From Ruminococcaceae bacterium UBA866 (GTDB taxonomy: Bacteria > Bacillota > Clostridia > Oscillospirales > Ruminococcaceae), in contig DBGA01000058.1 of the NCBI GenBank assembly GCA_002295325.1, forward strand, positions 1 to 12,252: DNA of 12,252 bases. Direction: 5' to 3'. Positions 8,033 to 12,252 of the stretch are shown piece after piece (within the stretch, counting starts at the first letter, position 1; each line of letters opens with the position of its first letter). Under the pieces are notes generated by a model, which worked only from the letters and a program-made list of their open reading frames with translations, was not told where the DNA came from and did no database searches. Position numbers and translations under genes: made by a program.

Positions 8033-8251
8033 TTGTCAAAGGAAGATGTAATAGAACTTGAAGGCACAGTCGTTGATTCGTTGCCTAACGCAACATTCAA
8101 GGTGGAGCTTCCAAACGGACATATCATATTAGCTCATATTTCTGGCAAGCTACGAATGAACTTTATTCGTATTCTGCCTGGAGATAAAGTGACGGTTGAA
8201 ATGTCGCCCTATGATTTAACTAAGGGACGCATTACTTGGCGTTCTAAGTAA
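8033..8251 (+). CDS. infA: Translation initiation factor IF-1 (TTG start)
   Basis: IF-1 binds the 30S A-site during initiation and works with IF-2 and IF-3. Read from TTG 8033 the product is 72 residues, the standard length, starting (M)[19 protein letters not shown] and forming one S1/OB barrel with the conserved [33 protein letters not shown]. It ends WRSK, where many relatives have an aromatic residue plus RFK or R-K. GGGAGGT (8019-8025) lies 7 bases before the TTG. Another TTG at 8029 is out of frame. A rare start codon for an initiation factor could allow feedback through start-codon discrimination, as known for IF-3; that is inference here. Confidence 0.97.
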   Translation: MSKEDVIELEGTVVDSLPNATFKVELPNGHIILAHISGKLRMNFIRILPGDKVTVEMSPYDLTKGRITWRSK

Positions 8252-8264
8252 ACGAAATGTATGC

Positions 8265-8296
8265 AGTAATCCTGTGTATTACTTTAAGGAGGTAAT
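8265..8296 (+). promoter_or_regulatory. Alternative short hairpins before rpmJ
   Basis: AGTAAT (8265-8270) can pair with ATTACT (8278-8283). The overlapping ATTAC (8278-8282) can instead pair with GTAAT (8292-8296), which would place the rpmJ ribosome-binding site AAGGAGG in or beside a hairpin loop. The two pairings exclude each other, as in a simple translation switch. The stems are only 5-6 AT-rich pairs, so chance is a real explanation. Confidence 0.2.
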
Positions 8297-8301
8297 TTCA
8301 G

Positions 8302-8415
8302 ATGAAAGTAAGACCTTCGGTTAAGCCAATATGTGAAAAATGCAAGGTAATCAAACGCAAAGGACGTATAATGGTAATATGCCAAAATCCTAAGCACAAA
8401 CAACGTCAAGGTTAA
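8302..8415 (+). CDS. rpmJ: 50S ribosomal protein L36, zinc type
   Basis: L36 is the smallest large-subunit protein and helps organise 23S rRNA below the stalk base. The 37-residue product is [20 protein letters not shown] followed by a basic end, with the zinc ligands C11, C14, C27 and H32 (CxxC, then CxNPxH), the classic C+ form. The length is exactly the family's usual 37. TTAAGGAGGT precedes ATG 8302 at good spacing. It sits in its conserved place between infA and rpsM. A perfect short inverted repeat covers its stop codon. Confidence 0.97.
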   Translation: MKVRPSVKPICEKCKVIKRKGRIMVICQNPKHKQRQG

Positions 8416-8438
8416 TTTAACCTTAATTCACGAAAGTG
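8408..8438 (+). other. Inverted repeat at the rpmJ stop plus GAAA mini-hairpin
   Basis: AAGGTTA (8408-8414) pairs exactly with TAACCTT (8418-8424) around a 3-base ATT loop; the rpmJ TAA (8413-8415) is at the top of the stem. It is followed by CAC-GAAA-GTG (8429-8438), a 3-bp stem with a GNRA-type tetraloop. No T-tract follows. This lies in the 51-base leader before rpsM, the position where S4 represses the alpha operon in E. coli. The E. coli pseudoknot itself is not recognisable here. Confidence 0.35.
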
Positions 8439-8466
8439 CTCACACTGTATTGGAGGTGCAACTTTA

Positions 8467-8835
8467 ATGGCTCGTATAGCTGGAGTTGACTTACCAAAAG
8501 ATAAAAGAATCGAAATCGGTTTAACTTATATCTTTGGTATAGGTCAAAAAGCAGCAAATGATATCATTTCTGGAACAGGCGTTAACCCTGATACTAGGGT
8601 AAAAAACCTAACAGAAGATGAAGTGTCTTTGCTGAGAGATTTTATCGACAAAAACTTTGAGGTTGAGGGAGATCTTCGTAGAGGAACTGCTCTTAATATC
8701 AAGAGGCTAATCGAAATTGGATGCTACAGAGGAACACGTCATAGAAAAGGTCTACCTGTAAGGGGACAACGTTCTAAGACAAATGCCCGCACAAGAAAAG
8801 GTCCAAAGAAAACGATTGCTAACAAGAAGAAGTAA
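8467..8835 (+). CDS. rpsM: 30S ribosomal protein S13
   Basis: S13 is in the small-subunit head; it contacts the P-site tRNA through its tail and bridges to L5. The 122-residue product begins [26 protein letters not shown] and contains the helix-hairpin-helix-like segment [20 protein letters not shown] (about 26-45), [29 protein letters not shown] and the basic tail ending [12 protein letters not shown]. The signature [19 protein letters not shown] is intact. TGGAGGTG precedes ATG 8467. It is the first gene of the classic alpha block. Confidence 0.98.
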   Translation: MARIAGVDLPKDKRIEIGLTYIFGIGQKAANDIISGTGVNPDTRVKNLTEDEVSLLRDFIDKNFEVEGDLRRGTALNIKRLIEIGCYRGTRHRKGLPVRGQRSKTNARTRKGPKKTIANKKK

Positions 8836-8850
8836 GGGAGGCAATGAATT

Positions 8851-9252
8851 ATGGCAACTAAGCAAGGAGCTAAAAAAGTTGTTCGTAGACGCCGTGAACG
8901 TAAGAATATTGAGCGTGGTGCGGTTCATATTCAGTCTACCTTTAACAACACAATCATTACAATAACAGACGTTCAAGGAAATACGCTTTCTTGGGCAAGT
9001 GCTGGTGAGATGGGCTTTAGAGGCTCTAAAAAATCTACACCATTTGCTGCTCAAATGGCTGCTGAAAAAGCTGCTAAAACAGCGCAAGAACATGGACTTA
9101 AAACTGTTGAAGTATTTGTAAAAGGACCGGGTTCAGGACGTGAGGCTGCAATTCGTGCACTTCAAGGCGTTGGACTAGAAGTTTCTATGATTAGAGACGT
9201 AACTCCAATTGCTCATAACGGATGTCGTCCACCAAAAAGAAGACGTGTCTAA
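8851..9252 (+). CDS. rpsK: 30S ribosomal protein S11
   Basis: S11 lies on the platform of the small subunit near the mRNA exit (E site). The 133-residue product has a basic N-terminus ([12 protein letters not shown]), the core [30 protein letters not shown] (about 23-52), [18 protein letters not shown], the [17 protein letters not shown] segment and the C-terminal end [17 protein letters not shown]. All are typical. GGGAGG (8836-8841) precedes ATG 8851. The ATG at 8844 is out of frame. Confidence 0.98.
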   Translation: MATKQGAKKVVRRRRERKNIERGAVHIQSTFNNTIITITDVQGNTLSWASAGEMGFRGSKKSTPFAAQMAAEKAAKTAQEHGLKTVEVFVKGPGSGREAAIRALQGVGLEVSMIRDVTPIAHNGCRPPKRRRV

Positions 9253-9281
9253 TTTGATTATTACAGGAGGTGTAACCAGTA

Positions 9282-9908
9282 ATGGCTAGATATACCGGTG
9301 CGGTTTGCAGAATGTGTCGTCGTGAAGGAGCAAAATTGTTCCTTAAAGGTGAAAGATGTTATTCAGATAAATGTTCTATCACTCGCAGAGCTTATGCTCC
9401 AGGACAACATGGGCAAGGCCGTAAAAAAGTTTCTGAATATGGTATTCAGTTAAGAGAAAAACAAAAAACAAGACGTTACTATGGCGTTCTAGAAAGCCAA
9501 TTTGAAGGTTATTTCGATAAAGCTGAACGTAAAGAAGGCATGACAGGCCAAAATCTTCTTAGAATTTTGGAATCTCGTTTAGATAACGTTATTTACAGAC
9601 TAGGTCTTGCAACTTCAAGAGCTGAAGCAAGACAATTAGTTGTTCACGGTCACTATACAGTAGATGGCAAAAGAGTTAACATCCCTTCATACCAAGTAAA
9701 AGAGGGCGAAGTTATCGCTGTTTGCGAAAAGAGCCGTACTAGTGATAAATTTAAAGCTATTGTTGAAACTTGTGGTGCACGCCCAGTTGCAATGTGGCTT
9801 GATATGAACAAAGAAACCCTAGAAGCTAAGGTTGTTCGTATGCCTAACCGCGAGGACATTGATCTTGATGTTCAAGAGCTTCTAATCGTTGAGTATTATT
9901 CAAAATAG
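9282..9908 (+). CDS. rpsD: 30S ribosomal protein S4, four-cysteine form
   Basis: S4 is a primary 16S rRNA-binding protein that starts assembly of the small-subunit body; it is also a translational repressor of its own operon in E. coli and Bacillus. The 208-residue product has C9-R-M-C12 and C26-YSDK-C31 near the N-terminus, a probable zinc site, then [11 protein letters not shown] and, at about 99-160, the S4 RNA-binding domain with [20 protein letters not shown] and [17 protein letters not shown]. It lies between rpsK and rpoA, as in clostridia and E. coli but not in Bacillus, where rpsD is elsewhere. CAGGAGGTG precedes ATG 9282. An 80-base untranslated gap follows. Confidence 0.98.
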   Translation: MARYTGAVCRMCRREGAKLFLKGERCYSDKCSITRRAYAPGQHGQGRKKVSEYGIQLREKQKTRRYYGVLESQFEGYFDKAERKEGMTGQNLLRILESRLDNVIYRLGLATSRAEARQLVVHGHYTVDGKRVNIPSYQVKEGEVIAVCEKSRTSDKFKAIVETCGARPVAMWLDMNKETLEAKVVRMPNREDIDLDVQELLIVEYYSK

Positions 9909-9929
9909 TAATGGTTAACTGGTTTTATT

Positions 9930-9972
9930 CGTTAGGTGGGAATGGTAAACTACGATGCAGATATTATCTGCA
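9930..9972 (+). promoter_or_regulatory. Hairpins in the rpsD-rpoA leader
   Basis: The 80-base gap 9909-9988 is longer than most in this cluster. TGCAGAT (9956-9962) and ATCTGCA (9966-9972) form a perfect 7-bp stem with an ATT loop, ending just before the rpoA ribosome-binding site (CAGGAGGG, 9975-9982). Upstream, CGT-T-AG (9930-9935) can pair with CTACG (9950-9954) with one bulged T. These could tune rpoA translation or mRNA processing. I saw no convincing promoter here. A protein ligand, for example S4, is speculation. Confidence 0.35.
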
Positions 9973-9988
9973 GACAGGAGGGTTTTAA

Positions 9989-10939
9989 ATGATAGAAATC
10001 GAAAAGCCAAGAATTGAGACGGTTGATATAAAGGCTGACGGAACGTACGGCAAATTTATACTTGAGCCTCTTGAGCGTGGCTACGGTACTACTCTTGGCA
10101 ACAGCCTTAGAAGAGTACTGCTCTCCTCGCTTCCCGGAGTTGCAGTTAAATCAATCAAAATTGATGGAGTGCAACACGAATTCTCGACCATTCCAGGTGT
10201 TAAAGAAGATGTTACTGAGATTGTTTTAAATATCAAAGGCTTGACTGCCATTATACATGGTGATTCCCCTAAGACAGTTTATATTGAAGCTGACGGTGAG
10301 GGTGTTGTTACTGCTGGTGATATCAAAGCTGATTCTGAAGTCGAAATACTAGATCCTTCCATGCATATTGCTACTCTGGGACAGGGTGCAAGATTGTATA
10401 TGGAAATAGTAATGGACAGAGGACGTGGCTATATCCCTGCAGAAAAGAACAAAGCTGATACTGCAAACAATATTGGTGCTATTCCTGTAGATAGTATCTA
10501 CACACCTGTTTCAAGGGTTAATTATTCGGTGGAAAACACACGCGTAGGTCAAATTACCGATTATGATAAGTTAACTTTAGAGGTATGGACTGACGGAACA
10601 ATTTCTGCAAAAGAAGCTGTATCTCTAGCAGCCAAGATTCTTAATGAGCATCTTAACTTATTTGTAGATTTGTCTGATCAAGCTACAAATGTAGAGATAA
10701 TGGTTGAGAAGGGTGAAAACCCTCAAGAGAAGGTTCTTGAGATGACTATTGAGGAACTTGACTTATCTGTACGTTCGTTCAACTGCTTAAAACGTGCAGG
10801 AATTAATACGGTAGAAGATCTAATTAATAAATCTGAGGATGAAATGATGAAAGTCAGAAACCTCGGTAAAAAATCTTTAGAAGAAGTAATTGCAAAGCTT
10901 GGATCACTTGGTTTTGACCTTACTTCAGATGAAGAATAA
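9989..10939 (+). CDS. rpoA: DNA-directed RNA polymerase subunit alpha
   Basis: The alpha subunit dimerises to start RNA polymerase assembly, and its C-terminal domain contacts UP-element DNA and activators. The 316-residue product has the N-terminal assembly domain with [20 protein letters not shown] (25-44) and SSLPG, the insert domain (roughly 55-170, with [13 protein letters not shown]), [10 protein letters not shown] and [11 protein letters not shown], a linker near 238-250, then the C-terminal domain with [22 protein letters not shown] (about 257-278) and [12 protein letters not shown] (289-300), which holds the helix-hairpin-helix DNA-binding part. CAGGAGGG precedes ATG 9989. Length and domain order are normal. 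An unusually long structured gap separates it from rplQ. Confidence 0.98.
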   Translation: MIEIEKPRIETVDIKADGTYGKFILEPLERGYGTTLGNSLRRVLLSSLPGVAVKSIKIDGVQHEFSTIPGVKEDVTEIVLNIKGLTAIIHGDSPKTVYIEADGEGVVTAGDIKADSEVEILDPSMHIATLGQGARLYMEIVMDRGRGYIPAEKNKADTANNIGAIPVDSIYTPVSRVNYSVENTRVGQITDYDKLTLEVWTDGTISAKEAVSLAAKILNEHLNLFVDLSDQATNVEIMVEKGENPQEKVLEMTIEELDLSVRSFNCLKRAGINTVEDLINKSEDEMMKVRNLGKKSLEEVIAKLGSLGFDLTSDEE

Positions 10940-10945
10940 TGCTGA

Positions 10946-10963
10946 TAATTGTTTTTACAATTA
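10946..10963 (+). other. Hairpin 1 of the rpoA-rplQ gap
   Basis: TAATTGT (10946-10952) and ACAATTA (10957-10963) are exact complements around a TTTT loop, just after the rpoA stop. The flanks GCTGA occur as a direct repeat on both sides (10941-10945 and 10964-10968). ACAAT (10957-10961) could alternatively pair with ATTGT (10976-10980). No T-tract follows the stem, so it is not a convincing terminator. Confidence 0.4.
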
Positions 10964-11000
10964 GCTGATGCCACCATTGTGTCAGTAATGAGCATTATAT

Positions 11001-11081
11001 TCATCCGCTTTTGAAATTTTAATTTCAAAAGGTGAGGGGTTGGCCTTACGAGTGCAGCTTGTGCACTATGGATGACGTAAG
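11001..11081 (+). other. Candidate structured RNA with possible pseudoknot, rpoA-rplQ gap
   Basis: Four pairings are visible. CTTTTGAAAT (11008-11017) pairs with ATTTCAAAAG (11022-11031), a 10-bp hairpin with a TTTA loop. CTTACG (11045-11050) pairs with CGTAAG (11076-11081). Nested inside, AGTGCA (11051-11056) pairs with TGCACT (11062-11067) around GCTTG. The remaining unpaired segment GGATGA (11070-11075) is an exact complement of TCATCC (11001-11006). This last pairing crosses the CTTACG/CGTAAG stem and would abut it, the geometry of an H-type pseudoknot. A TTTTTT run follows at 11090-11095 but is 8 bases away from the stem. I do not recognise a known riboswitch or leader class. The pairings are seen directly; folding and function are inference. 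Confidence 0.45.
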
Positions 11082-11113
11082 ACTGTTGCTTTTTTGGAGT
11101 AATATCTTCGAAA

Positions 11114-11152
11114 TTGTAAGCTTTGCTTGCAAAATAAAATCATAGATTTTAT
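11114..11152 (+). other. Tandem hairpins upstream of rplQ
   Basis: TTGTAAGC (11114-11121) pairs with GCTTGCAA (11125-11132) with one T-G wobble and a TTT loop. One base later ATAAAATC (11134-11141) pairs exactly with GATTTTAT (11145-11152) around ATA. Two back-to-back 8-bp stems with 3-base loops in 39 bases are unlikely to be ordinary spacer. They also overlap the possible rplQ promoter, so they could act at the DNA or the RNA level. Confidence 0.4.
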
Positions 11153-11155
11153 AAG
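11127..11155 (+). promoter_or_regulatory. Possible sigma-A-type promoter for rplQ
   Basis: TTGCAA (11127-11132) and TATAAG (11150-11155) are separated by 17 bases, matching 4 of 6 and 5 of 6 consensus positions. Transcription would start near 11162, giving a leader of about 43 bases before rplQ. AT-rich gaps produce such matches by chance, and rplQ is normally read through from rpoA, so this is tentative. Confidence 0.35.
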
Positions 11156-11204
11156 CGAATCAGTTATCACAAGAAATTTTCTAACCAGTAAGGAGTGAAT
11201 TTCA

Positions 11205-11546
11205 ATGGCAGGAAGCAGAAAACTTGGCAGATCATCGGACCAGAGAAAAGCTATGCTGAGAGCTATGGTTACTTACTTGCTTGAAAACGGCAAGATTGAA
11301 ACTACAGTTACTAGAGCAAAAGAGGTTCGTGCTGCAGCTGAGAAAATGATTACTCTCGGCAAAACAAATAATCTACACTCCAAGCGTCAAGCGTTTGCCT
11401 ATATAACTAAAGAAGAAGTTGTAAAGAAATTATTTGATGAAATTTCACCTAAGTTTGCTGATGCAAACGGTGGATATACTCGTATAATTAAAATAGGCCC
11501 TCGTCGTGGAGACGCAGCAGAGATGGCAATTATCGAATTAGTTTAA
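11205..11546 (+). CDS. rplQ: 50S ribosomal protein L17
   Basis: L17 is a large-subunit protein near the exit tunnel on the solvent side. The 113-residue product begins [42 protein letters not shown], carrying the family signature in [32 protein letters not shown], and ends with the conserved [25 protein letters not shown]. Length is within the usual bacterial range of about 112-127. TAAGGAGTGA (11189-11198) is a near-complete anti-SD complement before ATG 11205. It is the last gene of the cluster: a strong terminator begins 9 bases after its stop. Unusually, 265 structured bases separate it from rpoA. Confidence 0.98.
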   Translation: MAGSRKLGRSSDQRKAMLRAMVTYLLENGKIETTVTRAKEVRAAAEKMITLGKTNNLHSKRQAFAYITKEEVVKKLFDEISPKFADANGGYTRIIKIGPRRGDAAEMAIIELV

Positions 11547-11554
11547 TTTGATAT

Positions 11555-11587
11555 AAAAAACTCCTCACCAAATGGTGAGGAGTTTTT
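11555..11587 (+). terminator. Rho-independent terminator of the ribosomal-protein cluster
   Basis: CTCCTCACC (11561-11569) pairs exactly with GGTGAGGAG (11574-11582) around an AAAT loop, with TTTTT directly after (11583-11587) and AAAAAA directly before (11555-11560). The A and T runs extend the stem and would also allow termination on the opposite strand. It lies right after rplQ and is the only convincing intrinsic terminator seen in the window. Confidence 0.95.
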
Positions 11588-11593
11588 GCTTGT

Positions 11594-11622
11594 TTTGAAA
11601 ATTACTTTAGTTGCTTTTCAAA
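11594..11622. repeat. Inverted repeat in the rplQ-peptidase gap
   Basis: TTTGAAAA (11594-11601) and TTTTCAAA (11615-11622) are exact complements around a 13-base spacer. It lies between the terminator and the downstream promoter and is followed by AT-rich sequence. It could be an operator-like dyad or an RNA 3' structure, but AT-rich dyads of this size can occur by chance. No function is assigned. Confidence 0.25.
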
Positions 11623-11657
11623 TTAAATAGGTTGCGGCAAACACTACAACAATCTTA

Positions 11658-11686
11658 TTGATATTAGGAAAAATAAGTGGTAAAAT
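11658..11686 (+). promoter_or_regulatory. Sigma-A-type extended -10 promoter of the M29 peptidase gene
   Basis: TTGATA (11658-11663) and TAAAAT (11681-11686) each match 5 of 6 consensus positions with an ideal 17-base spacer, and TG at 11678-11679 gives the extended -10 motif TGnTAAAAT. Transcription would start near 11693, leaving a leader of about 25 bases. Position just after a terminator and before a new gene supports it. Confidence 0.7.
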
Positions 11687-11717
11687 GATACCAACAAAAC
11701 AAAAAGGAGATAATATT

Positions 11718-12252
11718 ATGGATTTTAATACAAACCTTCAAAAGTACGCTGACCTCTCGGTTAAACTCGGTGTAAATATTCAAAAGGATCAAACTCTTGT
11801 GATAAATTGTCCGATTGAGTGTGCCTATTTTGCTAGAATGGTTGCAGAGAGCGCATATAAAAATGGAGCAAAAGAAGTAGTTATGTTTTGGAATGACGAG
11901 AAATTTTCAAAGATAAAATATACCTATTCCCCACTTGAGGTATTCGAAAGTGTTCCACAGTGGCTTGCAGACTCAAGAATTTACTATGGTGAAATGGACT
12001 GTGCGTATGTTAATATTGTTGCGCGTGATCCAGAGATATTTAAAGATGTCGATTCTACAAAACTTGCGGCAGAAAATGTTGCATTTAGAAAAGCAACAAA
12101 ACCATTCCGTGACAGAATTGATGCAGGACACATTGCATGGAACATTATTTCTGTGCCGACTGTAGCATGGGCGAAAAAAATATTCCCAGAATGTGATGAG
12201 CAAACTGCAATCGATAAATTGTGGGAAGCAATCTTTAAGGCAGTTAGAGTTG
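11718..12252 (+). CDS. M29-family aminopeptidase, N-terminal part (partial)
   Basis: The frame opens at ATG 11718 behind AAGGAGAT (11704-11711) and stays open to the window edge, 178 codons. The product begins MDFNTNLQKYADLSVKLGVN and continues with IQKDQTLVINCPIECAYFARMVAESAY, GAKEVVMFWNDE (about 50-61) and, later, SVPTVAWAKKIFP and KLWEAIFKAVRV (about 167-178). This pattern matches the N-terminal domain of M29 thermophilic aminopeptidases (AmpS/PepS/AmpT type), cytosolic metal-dependent enzymes that trim N-terminal residues from peptides and are about 400-415 residues long. The metal ligands lie in the C-terminal half, outside the window, so activity cannot be judged. It has its own promoter and is probably not part of the ribosomal operon. 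Confidence 0.88.
   Translation, partial: MDFNTNLQKYADLSVKLGVNIQKDQTLVINCPIECAYFARMVAESAYKNGAKEVVMFWNDEKFSKIKYTYSPLEVFESVPQWLADSRIYYGEMDCAYVNIVARDPEIFKDVDSTKLAAENVAFRKATKPFRDRIDAGHIAWNIISVPTVAWAKKIFPECDEQTAIDKLWEAIFKAVRV

Noticed and set aside
8752..9093. Minus-strand open frame of 113 codons opposite rpsM/rpsK
   Set aside because: Antisense to two certain genes; its Ser/Leu/Phe-rich composition is a by-product of Arg/Lys codons on the other strand.
11008..11031. 10-bp hairpin after rpoA as a terminator
   Set aside because: It is followed by GTGAGGGGTTGG on the plus strand and has no T-tract on either side, so intrinsic termination is unlikely.
11068..11145. 25-codon open frame starting ATG 11068 in the rpoA-rplQ gap (MDDVRLLLFW...)
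   Set aside because: No ribosome-binding site precedes it and its start lies in a predicted RNA stem-loop; no evidence for translation.
10940..11204. Known riboswitch, T-box, SRP RNA or tmRNA in the rpoA-rplQ gap
   Set aside because: None of the consensus cores I know for these classes (for example the T-box GGTGG-ACCGCG region or the SRP tetraloop domain) is present.
11935..12203. Small open frames on both strands inside the peptidase gene
   Set aside because: The continuous frame from 11718 to the window edge matches M29 peptidases; the others are shadows of it.
1..12252. CRISPR arrays, insertion sequences, prophage or defence genes
   Set aside because: No regularly spaced direct repeats, transposase or phage-like products were seen; the region is core genome apart from the gap discussed.

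Overview
This window is the distal two thirds of a bacterial S10-spc-alpha ribosomal-protein supercluster, all on the plus strand, followed by a terminator and the start of an unrelated peptidase gene. The organism is most likely a low-GC member of the Bacillota, class Clostridia. The grounds are: strong GGAGG ribosome-binding sites before nearly every gene; the short zinc-type S14 (rpsZ); a small KOW-domain protein between map and infA; and rpsD lying inside the alpha operon between rpsK and rpoA, where clostridia have it and Bacillus does not. Family or genus cannot be settled from the window.

Layout. 1-101: 3' end of rpsC. 101-1008: rplP, rpmC, rpsQ, the end of the S10 block. 1042-5054: rplN, rplX, rplE, rpsZ, rpsH, rplF, rplR, rpsE, rpmD, rplO, the spc block. 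5055-8251: secY (protein export), adk (nucleotide balance), map (N-terminal Met removal), a KOW RNA-binding protein and infA (IF-1). 8302-11546: rpmJ, rpsM, rpsK, rpsD, rpoA, rplQ, the alpha block. A strong hairpin terminator at 11555-11587 closes the cluster. After it come an extended -10 promoter at 11658-11686 and the 5' part of an M29-family aminopeptidase running off the right edge.

The genes are packed tightly, with overlaps or gaps mostly of 0-35 bases, and no clear terminator was seen before 11555. This fits one or a few long transcripts making ribosomal subunits, the RNA polymerase alpha subunit, the translocon and early translation factors together. Four genes use non-ATG starts: rpsE and infA use TTG, secY and the KOW gene use GTG.

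Most of the window is ordinary and highly conserved. The one stretch that gene content does not explain is the 265-base gap between rpoA and rplQ (10940-11204). It holds at least five perfect or near-perfect hairpins, a possible H-type pseudoknot and a possible internal promoter. It is the best candidate for an undescribed element, either a cis-regulatory RNA for L17 or a small palindromic insertion. Smaller hairpins sit at the rpsQ/rplN, infA/rpmJ, rpmJ/rpsM and rpsD/rpoA junctions. I saw no tRNA, rRNA, CRISPR, insertion sequence or phage gene, and no gene-free stretch exceeds 300 bases.
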